Source of the DNA: Paraburkholderia sp. LEh10
Lineage (GTDB): Bacteria; Pseudomonadota; Gammaproteobacteria; Burkholderiales; Burkholderiaceae
Reading direction: 5' to 3'
NCBI RefSeq assembly: GCF_017814945.1
Contig: NZ_JAGIPX010000057.1
Coordinates: 1-52,218, forward strand
Length of the DNA stretch: 52,218 bases
The position numbers and the translations under genes are program-made. Positions within the stretch are counted from its first letter, which is position 1, and the number at the start of each line of letters is the position of its first letter. The notes beneath the pieces are model-generated. The model ran no database searches. It was not told the DNA's origin and was given only the letters and a program-made list of their open reading frames with translations. This document shows positions 6,805-15,700 of this stretch, piece by piece.

Positions 6805-8415
6805 ATGAAACTATTCACCAAGGGCCTACTGCTGATCGCGTTGCCGAGCACCATCGAACTGGCGCTGCTGGGCGTCGTATTCGACATGCAGGCGCAGACC
6901 GACCAGGCCGTCGAGCGTTCGTCGAGCAGCAAGCAGATCCTGTATGAAGCGGCCGCGCTCGACAATCCGATGCTGCGGCAAGTGGCGCGCGTGCGCGCGG
7001 GCATCGCCGTCGGCGATCCCGTATTCATGGACCGTCATTCCGCATGGGTCGATCTGGGCGACGGGCTCACGCGTCTCGAGCAGGCGGTCGCCGATACGCC
7101 CGCGCAGGCCGCGCGCGTGCAGCGCATGCGCGAGGCCGTCGACAGCTATCGCCAGCAGACGCTGTCCGTCGCCCAATCGTTGCGCACGGGCGCGACGATG
7201 AAACCGTTCGTCACGCTCGAAGGCGGCGAGTTGCCCGCGCAGGTCGTGCGTTTTCGCGACGAGTTAAGCCAGTTCATCGACGAAGCGACGCGGCTCGACG
7301 CCGGGCGCAACGCCACGCTCGCAGGCACGCGCCTGCGCCAGCAGTACGCGCTCGTGGCCGCCGTGTTCGGCTCGATGCTGATCTGGGCGGCCACCGCGTT
7401 TGCCTTCGCGCGCGGCATCGGACGGCGGCTCGACGTGCTTGGAGCCAATGCGCAGCGGCTTGCAACCGGACAGCCACTGCCCGTGCCGCTCAAAGGCAAC
7501 GATGAAATCGCCGCGCTCGATGCCGCGCTGCATCGCACGAGCGGTCTGCTGCGCGCGGCCGACGACAGTCAGGCCGCACTCCAGGCGTCGCTACAGGCGC
7601 GCGCGGCGGAGCTGGCGAGCGTCAACGACACGCTGCGTCAGGAGACGCAGGACAACGAGATGTTCATCTACAGCGTGTCGCACGATCTGCGCTCGCCGCT
7701 CGTGAACATGCAGGGTTTCTCGAAGGAACTGCAGGTTTCGTGCGACGAGCTGCGCGCGGCCATCGTCGAGGCCAGCCTTCCCGCCGACGAGCACGAGCGG
7801 CTCGCGCGTCTGCTCGATGGCGACGTGCAGGAAGCGCTGCGCTACGTGAGGGTATCGGTGACGCGCTCGGCTGCCATCATCGATGCGCTGTTGCGCATCT
7901 CGCGCGCGGGGCGGCTCGAATATCAATGGCAGCGCGTGAGCGTTGGGCGCGCGGTCGCGCGGGCCGTCGATGCGCTGCAACCGCGGATCGACGAGCGCGC
8001 GGCGGTGCTCGTCGTGCGCGAGCTGCCGACGGCGTGGGGTGATCCGTTCGCGATCGAGCAGGTGTTCGGCCAGTTGATCGCCAATGCAATCAGTTTTCTC
8101 GATCCTGCGCGGCCGGGGCGCATCGAAGTCGGCACGCTCGATGGCCGTCTCGAAGACGGCGCGAGCCCGTCGGCGCCGAAGACGCGCACTTACTTTGTGC
8201 GCGACAATGGCCTGGGCATTCCCGCAGCCTGCATGTCGAAGATGTTTCGCGCGTTTCAGCGGCTGCATGGTGACGTCGCGCAGGGCGAGGGCGTCGGTCT
8301 CGCGCTCGTGCGGCGCACCGTCGAACGGCATGGCGGGCGCGTGTGGGTCGAATCGGCGGAAGGCGCGGGCTCGACGTTCTTCGTTACGCTGCCCGATCAG
8401 CCGATGCGGATCTGA
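6805..8415 (+). CDS. CHASE3-HAMP membrane sensor histidine kinase
   Basis: Encodes 536 residues. ATG 6805 starts directly at the first membrane helix (5-27); an upstream in-frame ATG (6700) would add a Pro/Cys-rich stretch with no binding site. Residues 28-180 form a periplasmic helical sensor of CHASE3 type, 181-203 a second membrane helix, then HAMP (about 204-255), a short coiled coil and HisKA with SVSHDLRSPL (phospho-acceptor His293). The ATPase domain shows an N box (FGQLIANAISF), G1 DNGLGIP and G2 GEGVGLALV. The order CHASE3-HAMP-kinase followed by a single receiver and then a hybrid kinase recurs in proteobacterial phosphorelays of Rcp1 type. The signal is unknown. Confidence 0.88.
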   Translation: MKLFTKGLLLIALPSTIELALLGVVFDMQAQTDQAVERSSSSKQILYEAAALDNPMLRQVARVRAGIAVGDPVFMDRHSAWVDLGDGLTRLEQAVADTPAQAARVQRMREAVDSYRQQTLSVAQSLRTGATMKPFVTLEGGELPAQVVRFRDELSQFIDEATRLDAGRNATLAGTRLRQQYALVAAVFGSMLIWAATAFAFARGIGRRLDVLGANAQRLATGQPLPVPLKGNDEIAALDAALHRTSGLLRAADDSQAALQASLQARAAELASVNDTLRQETQDNEMFIYSVSHDLRSPLVNMQGFSKELQVSCDELRAAIVEASLPADEHERLARLLDGDVQEALRYVRVSVTRSAAIIDALLRISRAGRLEYQWQRVSVGRAVARAVDALQPRIDERAAVLVVRELPTAWGDPFAIEQVFGQLIANAISFLDPARPGRIEVGTLDGRLEDGASPSAPKTRTYFVRDNGLGIPAACMSKMFRAFQRLHGDVAQGEGVGLALVRRTVERHGGRVWVESAEGAGSTFFVTLPDQPMRI

Positions 8416-8583
8416 CGGCGGCATGGGGTGCTTGCATGGGTGCATCTGGCGTGCATTCGGCGCGCGGAAAGTAGACGTAAGCGGGGACAAGCATAATATC
8501 GGCAGTCGGTCGTACCATTGAACGCAGTCGTGTCCAACGCGCGAAGCGTCGCGCAGGTGCGCGCGAGCGCGCCGGAGGGAGCC

Positions 8584-9075
8584 ATGTCACACGGGGAAGC
8601 GGCCGGTAACTCGGTCGGCATCGTGCTCGTCGAAGACGACGACGGTCATGCGACGCTCGTCAAGCGCAATCTGCGGCGCGCGGGCATCTCGAACGGATTC
8701 ATCCGCTTTGCCGACGGCCAGCAGGCGCTCGACTATTTCTTCGGCGAGCCGCCCGCGGGCGGCGCCGCGAGCGGCCGTCCGTCGCGCGACGATCTGGCCA
8801 ACTACGTCGTGCTGCTGGATCTGAAGATGCCGCGCGTCGACGGCTTCGAAGTGCTGCGGCGGCTGAAAGAATCGCCGTCGACGGCGTCGATCCCCGTCAT
8901 CGTGCTGACGACCACCGACGATCCGCGTGAAATCGGCCGCTGCTACGAACTCGGTTGCAACGTCTATATCACGAAGCCAGTCGAATATGATGCTTTCATC
9001 GAAGCGGTGCGGCGGTTCGGCTTTTTCCTGCAGATCGTCAAGCTGCCGCCGGGACAGCGCTATGCGCCTGCATGA
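8584..9075 (+). CDS. Single-domain response regulator (Rcp1-like)
   Basis: Encodes 163 residues, a receiver domain with no output domain. ATG 8584 is chosen because GGAGG lies seven bases upstream; an earlier start codon at 8518 would add 22 residues without similarity. Acidic pocket EDDD at 17-20, phospho-acceptor Asp79 in LLDLKMPRVDGFEVL, Thr109/Thr110 in VLTTTDD and Lys131 in TKPVEYDAF. The extended beta4-alpha4 region and the aromatic C-terminal FGFFLQIVKLP are typical of Rcp1-type regulators that receive phosphate from a partner kinase and pass it on. It lies 168 bp after the CHASE3 kinase and 126 bp before the hybrid kinase, which are the likely partners. Confidence 0.9.
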   Translation: MSHGEAAGNSVGIVLVEDDDGHATLVKRNLRRAGISNGFIRFADGQQALDYFFGEPPAGGAASGRPSRDDLANYVVLLDLKMPRVDGFEVLRRLKESPSTASIPVIVLTTTDDPREIGRCYELGCNVYITKPVEYDAFIEAVRRFGFFLQIVKLPPGQRYAPA

Positions 9076-9201
9076 TGCGCGACGGCCGCGCACGGCGGCC
9101 GCGTTGACCGCGCCGGCGCGCACGGGCAGCGCAGGTGCAAGCAAGGGTTCGCGCCGAAGCAGCGCGGGCCGCGCGCATTTCAATCGACCTCAAATCATTG
9201 C

Positions 9202-11199
9202 ATGACTGAAGACGTATCCACGCCCCTCGCAGCGCATGTGCTCGTCGTCGATGACGACGAAGGCATCTTGCACCTCGCGCGCAAGTCGCTGGAGCGCGCG
9301 GGCTGCCGGGTCGAGCTGTGCAACAGCGCCGAAGCCGCGCATCGTTTGATCGCCGCGAGCACGCCCGATCTGATCGTGCTCGACTATCAGCTCGACGGCG
9401 CGGAGACGGGGCTCGACTTTTTCCGGCGGCTGCGCAGCGAGGGCGTGCGCATTCCGGCCATCCTCGTCACGGGCTTCACGGACGAATCGCGCGTGATCGA
9501 AGCACTGCGCTCGGGCGTCTCCGACGTCGTGCCGAAATCGGGCGACTATCTCGACTATCTGCCCGAAGCGGTCGAGCGCGTGTTGTCGCAAGTGCGGCTG
9601 CAACGGGCGTCGGCGGAGGCGCTGCTGCTGCGCGAACGCGAGGCGCATTACCGGATGCTGTCGGAAGCGCTGCCTCATCTCGTGCTCACCTGTGACGCAA
9701 ACGGCGATTGCGATTTCGTCTCGAAGCAGTGGGTCGAGTACTCGGGCCTCGACGGCGCGAGCGCGCTCGGCCTCGCGTGGCTCGATGCCGTGCATCCCGA
9801 CGACCGCGAAGAAGTGCGCCGCACGTGGCTGAAGACAGTGCGCGGCGATGGCGGCGACTATCGCAACGAGTTTCGCATTCGCCGCCGCGACGGCGCGTAT
9901 CGCTGGTTCGATGCGCGCATTGCCGCCGTGCGCGATGCGACGGGCGCCGTCAGCAAATGGTTCGGCAGTTGCACGGACATCCATTCGCAGCGCGAAGCCA
10001 TCGAGGAACGCGAGCGGCTGCTCGCCTCCGAACAGGCCGCGCGGCAGACGGCGGAAGAAGCGAACCGTTCGAAAGACCGTTTTCTCGCGATGCTGTCGCA
10101 CGAACTGCGCACGCCGCTCACGCCCGTGCTGGCGGGCGTGCGGATGCTCGAAATGACGCCGGACCTGCCCGAACCGGTGCGCGCGGGCGTCGTGATGATC
10201 CGCCGCAACGTCGAACTCGAGGCGCGCCTGATCGACGATCTGCTCGACCTCACGCGAGTGGCGAACGGCAAGCTGCGTTTGTCGCTTGAAACGGTCGACG
10301 TGCATGATGTGATCGACAGCGTGCTCGAACTGTTTCGCAGCGAGATCCAGACCAAGCAGCAGGACGTGCATGTCAGCAAGGCCGCGCGGCATCATTTCGT
10401 GCTCGCCGATCGCGCGCGGCTGCAGCAGATGTTGTGGAACCTGGTGCGCAACGCCGCGAAGTTCACGCCCGATGGCGGCCACATCTACGTACGTACGCGT
10501 GACGAAAGAATGCATGTGCAGATTGCGATCGAGGATACGGGCGTCGGCATCGAGCCGGACCAGATCGGCAAACTCTTCAATGCATTCGAGCAGGGCAGCC
10601 AGAACATGTCGCGGCAATTCGGCGGGCTAGGCCTCGGACTCGCGATCACGAAGGCGCTCACCGACGCACATGGCGGCACCGTCACGGCTCAAAGCCCGGG
10701 TGCGCACTGCGGCGCGACTTTCACGATCACGCTGCCCACGGCCGAAGAGCCGCTCGCCGAGCCCATCGCGCCCGTCGCGGCGAGCGTGCAGCCCGCGGGC
10801 GGACTGACGATCCTGCTGATCGAAGACCACGTGGACACGGCCGAAGTAATGGCGCACCTGATGCGCACGCTGGGGCATGAAGTGACCGTCGTCGGGCGCG
10901 TGGCGGATGCGCTGGCCGCGACACAGGCCACGCCGTTCGATCTGATCGTCAGCGACGTGGGGCTGCCGGACGGCACGGGGCTCGACTTCATCAAGGCGTT
11001 CCGCGAGCGCGGCGACGCGCCCGCCGTCGCGCTGACGGGCTTCGGCAGCGATGAGGATATCCGGCGCTGTATCGAGGCGGGCTTCACGTCGCATCTGACG
11101 AAGCCCGTCAACTTCTCGCAACTCGAACATGTGATCGAGGGCGCCGCGGCAGCGAAAGCGCAGAAGAGCGCAGGCGAGGGTAAGGCAAGAACCGGATAG
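9202..11199 (+). CDS. Hybrid histidine kinase (receiver-PAS-kinase-receiver)
   Basis: Encodes 665 residues with no membrane helix, so probably cytoplasmic. Receiver 1 spans about 10-130 (phospho-acceptor Asp61 in LIVLDYQLDG). A PAS/PAC domain (about 145-265) carries VTCDANGDCDF, the PAC segment FRIRRRDGAYRWFD and GSCTDIHSQ. HisKA follows with MLSHELRTPLTPV (His300) and an ATPase domain with NAAKFTPDGG, EDTGVGIEPD and GGLGLGLAI. Receiver 2 lies about 535-650 (IEDHVDT; Asp585 in IVSDVGLPDG). The N-terminal receiver suggests that it takes phosphate from, or is gated by, the preceding kinase/regulator pair; the PAS may sense a separate cytoplasmic cue. It is the last gene of the apparent operon. 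Confidence 0.9.
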   Translation: MTEDVSTPLAAHVLVVDDDEGILHLARKSLERAGCRVELCNSAEAAHRLIAASTPDLIVLDYQLDGAETGLDFFRRLRSEGVRIPAILVTGFTDESRVIEALRSGVSDVVPKSGDYLDYLPEAVERVLSQVRLQRASAEALLLREREAHYRMLSEALPHLVLTCDANGDCDFVSKQWVEYSGLDGASALGLAWLDAVHPDDREEVRRTWLKTVRGDGGDYRNEFRIRRRDGAYRWFDARIAAVRDATGAVSKWFGSCTDIHSQREAIEERERLLASEQAARQTAEEANRSKDRFLAMLSHELRTPLTPVLAGVRMLEMTPDLPEPVRAGVVMIRRNVELEARLIDDLLDLTRVANGKLRLSLETVDVHDVIDSVLELFRSEIQTKQQDVHVSKAARHHFVLADRARLQQMLWNLVRNAAKFTPDGGHIYVRTRDERMHVQIAIEDTGVGIEPDQIGKLFNAFEQGSQNMSRQFGGLGLGLAITKALTDAHGGTVTAQSPGAHCGATFTITLPTAEEPLAEPIAPVAASVQPAGGLTILLIEDHVDTAEVMAHLMRTLGHEVTVVGRVADALAATQATPFDLIVSDVGLPDGTGLDFIKAFRERGDAPAVALTGFGSDEDIRRCIEAGFTSHLTKPVNFSQLEHVIEGAAAAKAQKSAGEGKARTG

Positions 11200-11227
11200 C
11201 CGAGATAGCCGATATTGAGCCGTGGAA

Positions 11228-11267
11228 CAAAGGGCCTGCCGCGCAGCAGCGCGCGGCAGGCCCTTTG
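11228..11267. terminator. Strong bidirectional hairpin
   Basis: A perfect 17-bp stem, CAAAGGGCCTGCCGCGC and its complement, around an AGCAGC loop. It lies between the hybrid kinase (plus) and mscL (minus), which converge, and likely ends both transcripts. Confidence 0.85.
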
Positions 11268-11307
11268 TCGCATCGCGTGCGCAGCCGCACGCATTGGATG
11301 TTGCGCG

Positions 11308-11754
11308 TCAGGCGCGCGGATGCTTGAGCGAATCGCGGATCTCGCGCAGCAACAGCACGTCTTCCGGCGTGGGCGGCGGCGCTTCGGGCGCGGCGGGCGC
11401 CGGGGCGCGCAGCTTGTTGATGAACTTGACCATCATGAAGATGATGAAGGCGAGGATCACGAAGTTGATTGCAACGGTGATGAACGAGCCGTAGCCGAAC
11501 GCCGCGACGCCAGCCGTCTGCAGGTCCTTGTACGAATCGGGGTTGCCCTTGAAGTTGGCGGGTATGTGGCCCAGCAGGACGAACTTGTTCGAGAAATCGA
11601 GCCCGCCCGTCGCCACGCCGACGACAGGCATGATCAGGTCCTTCACGACGGAATTGACGATCGTCGAGAACGCTCCGCCGATGATCACACCGACCGCGAG
11701 GTCCATCACGTTGCCTTTGAGGGCAAACTCCTTGAATTCCTTGACTAGGCTCAT
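11308..11754 (-). CDS. mscL: Large-conductance mechanosensitive channel MscL
   Basis: Encodes 148 residues. ATG 11754 is chosen because AAGGAG sits nine bases upstream and the protein then begins MSLVKEFKEFALKGN, the canonical MscL N-terminal helix. TM1 (about 16-40, NVMDLAVGVIIGGAF) is the pore helix and TM2 (about 75-100) faces lipid; the cytoplasmic C-terminal bundle LLREIRDSLK is present after an Ala/Pro linker. The homopentamer opens on membrane stretch and releases solutes on hypo-osmotic shock. Single gene with its own binding site and terminator; neighbours are unrelated. Confidence 0.97.
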   Translation of the reverse strand: MSLVKEFKEFALKGNVMDLAVGVIIGGAFSTIVNSVVKDLIMPVVGVATGGLDFSNKFVLLGHIPANFKGNPDSYKDLQTAGVAAFGYGSFITVAINFVILAFIIFMMVKFINKLRAPAPAAPEAPPPTPEDVLLLREIRDSLKHPRA

Positions 11755-11910
11755 CGGGTTGTTCTCCTTGAAGTCGATGGCGACATGATAGCCAACGATC
11801 GGCACAGCGTGAAATGATTTAGCGCCCGATCGCCACGCGCCGTGCTGAAGGGGCGCGCGTGGCCGTTACGCCGCACGGTGACGGGAGCCGTCCGTGCATG
11901 CAAACGGTGA

Positions 11911-11940
11911 GCCAGCACGATCATCGATCACACGGCTGGC
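11911..11940 (-). terminator. Possible terminator of the dehydratase gene
   Basis: GCCAGC (11911-11916) pairs with GCTGGC (11935-11940), with a further internal GATC-rich partial pairing. It lies just beyond the stop of the minus-strand dehydratase gene. No T-tract is visible, so the call is tentative. Confidence 0.3.
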
Positions 11941-11982
11941 GCGGCGTTCCTGGTGTGTGCCTGAACGCCATTGAGGAGCTGT

Positions 11983-13005
11983 CTAGACTTGCGCCGCCCG
12001 CGCCTGTTCGATATGCGCGGCAAACGTCAGAGGATCTGTGTTCGTTCCGCATAACAGGACGCCGACGCGCTTGCCTTGCAGTTGCTCGCGCAACGGACCG
12101 AGCAGCGCGGCCGTCGCGGCCGCGCAGGCGGGCTCGACGGCCAGCTTCAATTGCGCAAACAGCGTGAGCATCGCGGCGCGCAACGCGTCGTCGGTGACGG
12201 TGACGAGACGGTCGACATGACGGCGGCACAACTCGTAGCTGTACTGCTCCGTGTGGGGCGCCATCAGCGAATCGGCAATCGAATGCATGTGGCTCATCTT
12301 GACGGTGTGATTGGCCGCGAGACTGCGGTTCATCACGTCCGCGCCTTCCGGCTCGACGCCGTACACATGCACGCGCGGATTGGCGAGGCGCAGCGCCGTC
12401 GATATGCCCGCCGCGAGTCCGCCTCCGCCGATGGGCACGATCACGGCATCGAGGTCGGGGGTTTGCGTCGCCCATTCGTAGCCGAGCGTCGCGGTGCCGA
12501 GCACCGTCCGGTAGCCGTTGAACGGGTGAACGAAATAGCGGCCTTCTTCGGCCTCGATGCGCCGCACGATTTCGAACGCTTCCGTCACGTTGTCGGCCAT
12601 CACCACTTCCGCGCGATACTGCCGGCACAGCGCAATGCGCGCGGGGTTCGCGGCGTGCATCACGACGACCTTCGCGCTGATTCCCGTGCGCATCGCCGCA
12701 TAGGCGACGGCGACGGCATGATTGCCGCCCGACACGCACGTGACGCCTGCGCTGCGCTGCGCGGCATCGAGTGCAAGAAGGTTGGTGAACGCGCCGCGCG
12801 CCTTGAAGCTGCCGCCCGCCTGCAGCAGTTCGAACTTGAAGTTGACGAGCGTGCCTTCGAGCGTCGGAAAGTCCATCCGGTCGAACACGGGCGTTCGTAC
12901 GACCCACGGCGTCAGCGCGAAATGCTGCGAGGCGATGTCGTCGAGCGTCGGTATCGGCTCGCCGTCGATCGTGCGGTCGGTGTGCTGCGGCGTGGCGGTG
13001 GACAT
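11983..13005 (-). CDS. PLP-dependent threonine/serine dehydratase
   Basis: Encodes 340 residues, a single catalytic domain without the C-terminal ACT-like regulatory domain of biosynthetic IlvA. Motifs: ELLQAGGSFKARGAF with the PLP-binding Lys68, SGGNHAVAVAY (92 onward) for the substrate carboxylate, and the phosphate-binding loop PIGGGGLAAG (191-200). The reaction is deamination of threonine or serine to 2-oxobutyrate or pyruvate; serine racemase or hydroxy-aspartate ammonia-lyase activity is also seen in this fold. The absence of the ACT-like domain suggests a catabolic or unregulated enzyme. It lies 78 bp downstream of argE on the same strand, so the two may be co-transcribed. Confidence 0.85.
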   Translation of the reverse strand: MSTATPQHTDRTIDGEPIPTLDDIASQHFALTPWVVRTPVFDRMDFPTLEGTLVNFKFELLQAGGSFKARGAFTNLLALDAAQRSAGVTCVSGGNHAVAVAYAAMRTGISAKVVVMHAANPARIALCRQYRAEVVMADNVTEAFEIVRRIEAEEGRYFVHPFNGYRTVLGTATLGYEWATQTPDLDAVIVPIGGGGLAAGISTALRLANPRVHVYGVEPEGADVMNRSLAANHTVKMSHMHSIADSLMAPHTEQYSYELCRRHVDRLVTVTDDALRAAMLTLFAQLKLAVEPACAAATAALLGPLREQLQGKRVGVLLCGTNTDPLTFAAHIEQARAAQV

Positions 13006-13083
13006 GGCGTGCGTACTCGTTTGTGGGTGAGGTCCGCTTTCGATGTCTTGTCGTTCGATCGTTGTTGTGTGTTGCTGCCCGGG

Positions 13084-14331
13084 TCAATGCACGTGCGCAT
13101 CGACCGACATGCTGTGAATGAACTTGCTCAAAAAGCGTTCGCACTGCGCGAGCTGCCCGAGCGTGACGAACTCGTTCGCTTTGTGCGCCTGCTGGATGTC
13201 GCCCGGCCCGCACACGATGCTCGGAATGCCCGCCCGCGAGAACAGGCCCGCTTCCGTGCCGTATGCGACCTTGCGCTTGTCCTGATCGGCGGTGAGCGCG
13301 CGCACGAGCTGCGTGATGGCGGCCTGCTCCGGGGCGTCGAGCCCCGGCGCCGCGGCGAGCTTCGTGAACTCGATCGCGGCCGCTTCGTGCTCGCGCTTCA
13401 TCTTCGGCAGCAGCGTCTCGCGCGCGTACTGGTCGATGCGCGCGAAGATCGGTTCGGGATCGAGCGTCGGCAGGTTGCGGAACTCGAATTCGAAGCTGCA
13501 CTCGGCGGGCACCGTGTTGATCGCGTTGCCGCCCTTGATCGTGCTGGTTTGCGCCGTCGTGAACGGCACGTCGTAGAGCTGGTCGAACGGGCCTTGCTCG
13601 CGGAACTGGTCGGCCATGTCGCGGATGAAGCAGATCAGGCGCGCCGCGTATTCAATCGCGTTCAAGCCCTTTGGCGTGAGCGACGAATGCGCCGCGAAGC
13701 CGCGCACGCAGCACTGATACGCGTTGATGCCCTTGTGCGCGATGATGGGCCGCATGCTGGTCGGCTCGCCGACGATGCAGCCATCCGGCTTGACGCCGCG
13801 CTTGATCAGGTCGGCGATCATCAGCGGCGCGCCCACGCAGCCCACTTCCTCGTCGAACGAAAACGCGAGATGGATCGGCTTCGCGAGCCGGGTCTGCTGC
13901 ATTTGCGGCACGAGCGTCAGCGCCGCGCCGATAAAGCCCTTCATGTCGCAGGTGCCGCGCCCGTAGAGTTTGTCGCCGCGCACTTCGGGCTTGAACGGAT
14001 CGCTGTCCCACTGCTGGCCGTCGACGGGCACCACGTCCGTGTGACCCGATAGCACGATCCCGCCATTCGTCTCGCCGTCATGCGCCGGAATGGTCGCAAA
14101 CAGATTCGCCCATTTGCCGCTGTCGTCGTGCGTCAGCGTCGCGTCGATGCCGCGCTCGCGCAGCGCGTCGCGCACGGTCTCGATCAGGCCGAGATTCGGG
14201 TTGCGGCTGACCGTGTCCATCGACACGAGGCGTGTGACCCAAGGGAGCGAGGCCGGCGAAGAAGCGTTGGCGGAAGCACCGGAAGAAGCAGACGATTGTG
14301 CGGACAGCGCTTGTTCAGCGACCTGTGACAT
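13084..14331 (-). CDS. argE: Acetylornithine deacetylase ArgE (M20 family)
   Basis: Encodes 415 residues. Start at 14331 (MSQVAEQ); a Ser/Ala-rich linker (about 10-28) precedes the fold. It hydrolyses N-acetylornithine to ornithine in arginine biosynthesis. All M20 metal and catalytic positions are present: SGHTDVVPV (His97, Asp99), YGRGTCDMKG (Asp129), DEEVG (Glu161, Glu162), GEPTSM (Glu189) and the C-terminal QAHKANEF His. The dimerisation-domain FAAHSS is also present. The sequence IVGEPTSMRPIIAHKG is typical of ArgE/DapE; length and ordering favour ArgE. A second M20 protein with altered ligands is encoded just upstream. Confidence 0.9.
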   Translation of the reverse strand: MSQVAEQALSAQSSASSGASANASSPASLPWVTRLVSMDTVSRNPNLGLIETVRDALRERGIDATLTHDDSGKWANLFATIPAHDGETNGGIVLSGHTDVVPVDGQQWDSDPFKPEVRGDKLYGRGTCDMKGFIGAALTLVPQMQQTRLAKPIHLAFSFDEEVGCVGAPLMIADLIKRGVKPDGCIVGEPTSMRPIIAHKGINAYQCCVRGFAAHSSLTPKGLNAIEYAARLICFIRDMADQFREQGPFDQLYDVPFTTAQTSTIKGGNAINTVPAECSFEFEFRNLPTLDPEPIFARIDQYARETLLPKMKREHEAAAIEFTKLAAAPGLDAPEQAAITQLVRALTADQDKRKVAYGTEAGLFSRAGIPSIVCGPGDIQQAHKANEFVTLGQLAQCERFLSKFIHSMSVDAHVH

Positions 14332-14478
14332 GACGTTGGGCTCCAGCTTGTGTGTCTTTCGATCATACCCAAAAAACACTTAACTAGCCAAAGCTCATCG
14401 GGCGAGCCGCTTGCGCGACGGGGCTTGGCGCGATGCAACAATCTGTTGCGCGGGCTGGAAGCGTCTTCCGTTGCGCAT

Positions 14479-15690
14479 TTACGCGCGCGCCGGCTTCGGC
14501 TCCAGCAGCGCGAGCAAGGCGCGTTCATACACGCGATAGACGGGCGCGATGGAGGCGAGCTCGATGCGCTCGTCGGCAGCGTGGATGCCTTCGCATCGCA
14601 CGCCGAAGCCGCACAACGCGGGCACGCCCAGCGACGCGAGATAGTTGCCGATGTTCGAAGGCCCCGCGACGGCGCGCGGCAACTCGATGCCGGGTTCATC
14701 GCCGAGTTCACCAGATGCCGCGTCGAACAACGCGGCGGCAAGCGGATGCGCATCGTCGACCCTGTATGCGGGCCAGCCCGCCATCCATTCGATCGATGTC
14801 GCGAGCGACGCGTCGTAGCGAGCGTCGTGCGCGCGCACGATGCTGCTGACGAGGCGCTGCGCGTGCGCGGCATCGAACCCCGGCGTGAGCCGGCAATCGA
14901 CGCTCAGCTCGCAGCGGTCGGGGACACTCGTGAAGGTGCCATCGCCCGACCGGATGCCCGTGATGGTGAGCTGAGCAGGGCGGCCGAAGGTGCCGTCGTC
15001 GGGCAGCGCGGCATCGCTCAACGCCTTCGCGAGATGTGCGCCGCGTATTGCTGCGTTGAGTCCGCGCGTGCTGCCGCTACCCGAATGCGCGGCGATGCCG
15101 CGCACCACGAGCCGCGCCCGCGCGAAGCCGCGCGCGCCGACGACGATCCGGCCGATGCCCGGATAGCCGATCAGCACGCCGTCGGGCCGGGGCGCATCGG
15201 CCGCGTCGAAGAACGCGCGAGCGCCGCCGAACCGGCCCGTATGTTCATCGAGATCGAACAGCACGCCGAGCGTGCCCGCGAATGCATCCGTGCACCGCGC
15301 GAACGCGGCGGCGAGATGCGCGAAGATCGCGACGGCGGCCTTGCTGTCCGCGCTGCCTCGCCCGTAGAGCCAGCCGTTCTCGATGTGCGCGCCCAGCGGC
15401 GGATGCGTCCACGTCGATTCGTCGCCGAAGCTCGCCGTATCGAGCGTCGCGTTCAGCAGATAGTGATGACCATTCCCGGGACCATTCGGCGCGCCGCGTA
15501 TTTCAACGTACACGCCAAGCGGCTCACCGCTGGCGGAAACGAGCCGGCGTGTCGGCACATGACGCGCGCCGAACCACGCTTCGACACAGTCGGCGATGGG
15601 CGCGCACGCATCGACGCCGCCGCGGCTCGGCATGCGCACGAGCGCCGTCAGCAGGGCGACGATCGATGACGTGTCGACAGCACCTGCCAT
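14479..15690 (-). CDS. M20-family hydrolase-like protein with altered metal ligands
   Basis: Encodes 403 residues and starts ten bases after the mfd stop, so it is probably co-transcribed with mfd. The M20 fold is clear: YGRGSADSKAA (Asp115), GIAAHSGSGSTRGLNAA in the dimerisation domain, and the C-terminal GIHAADERIEL His. Aligned by eye to the neighbouring ArgE, several key residues differ: the first ligand His is Thr82 (NATLDTAS instead of SGHTDVV), the second Glu of DEE is His150 (DLDEHTG), and the Glu of GEPT is Tyr176 (IGYPGIG). The catalytic Glu149 and Asp84 remain. It may bind one metal, use another chemistry, or be a non-catalytic paralogue. The substrate is unknown. Confidence 0.82.
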   Translation of the reverse strand: MAGAVDTSSIVALLTALVRMPSRGGVDACAPIADCVEAWFGARHVPTRRLVSASGEPLGVYVEIRGAPNGPGNGHHYLLNATLDTASFGDESTWTHPPLGAHIENGWLYGRGSADSKAAVAIFAHLAAAFARCTDAFAGTLGVLFDLDEHTGRFGGARAFFDAADAPRPDGVLIGYPGIGRIVVGARGFARARLVVRGIAAHSGSGSTRGLNAAIRGAHLAKALSDAALPDDGTFGRPAQLTITGIRSGDGTFTSVPDRCELSVDCRLTPGFDAAHAQRLVSSIVRAHDARYDASLATSIEWMAGWPAYRVDDAHPLAAALFDAASGELGDEPGIELPRAVAGPSNIGNYLASLGVPALCGFGVRCEGIHAADERIELASIAPVYRVYERALLALLEPKPARA

Positions 15691-15700
15691 GCCGCGTGCT

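Noticed and set aside
12076..14052. 658-codon plus-strand ORF opposite the dehydratase and argE
   Set aside because: It is Arg/His/Ala-rich shadow sequence; the minus strand carries complete PLP and M20 motifs.
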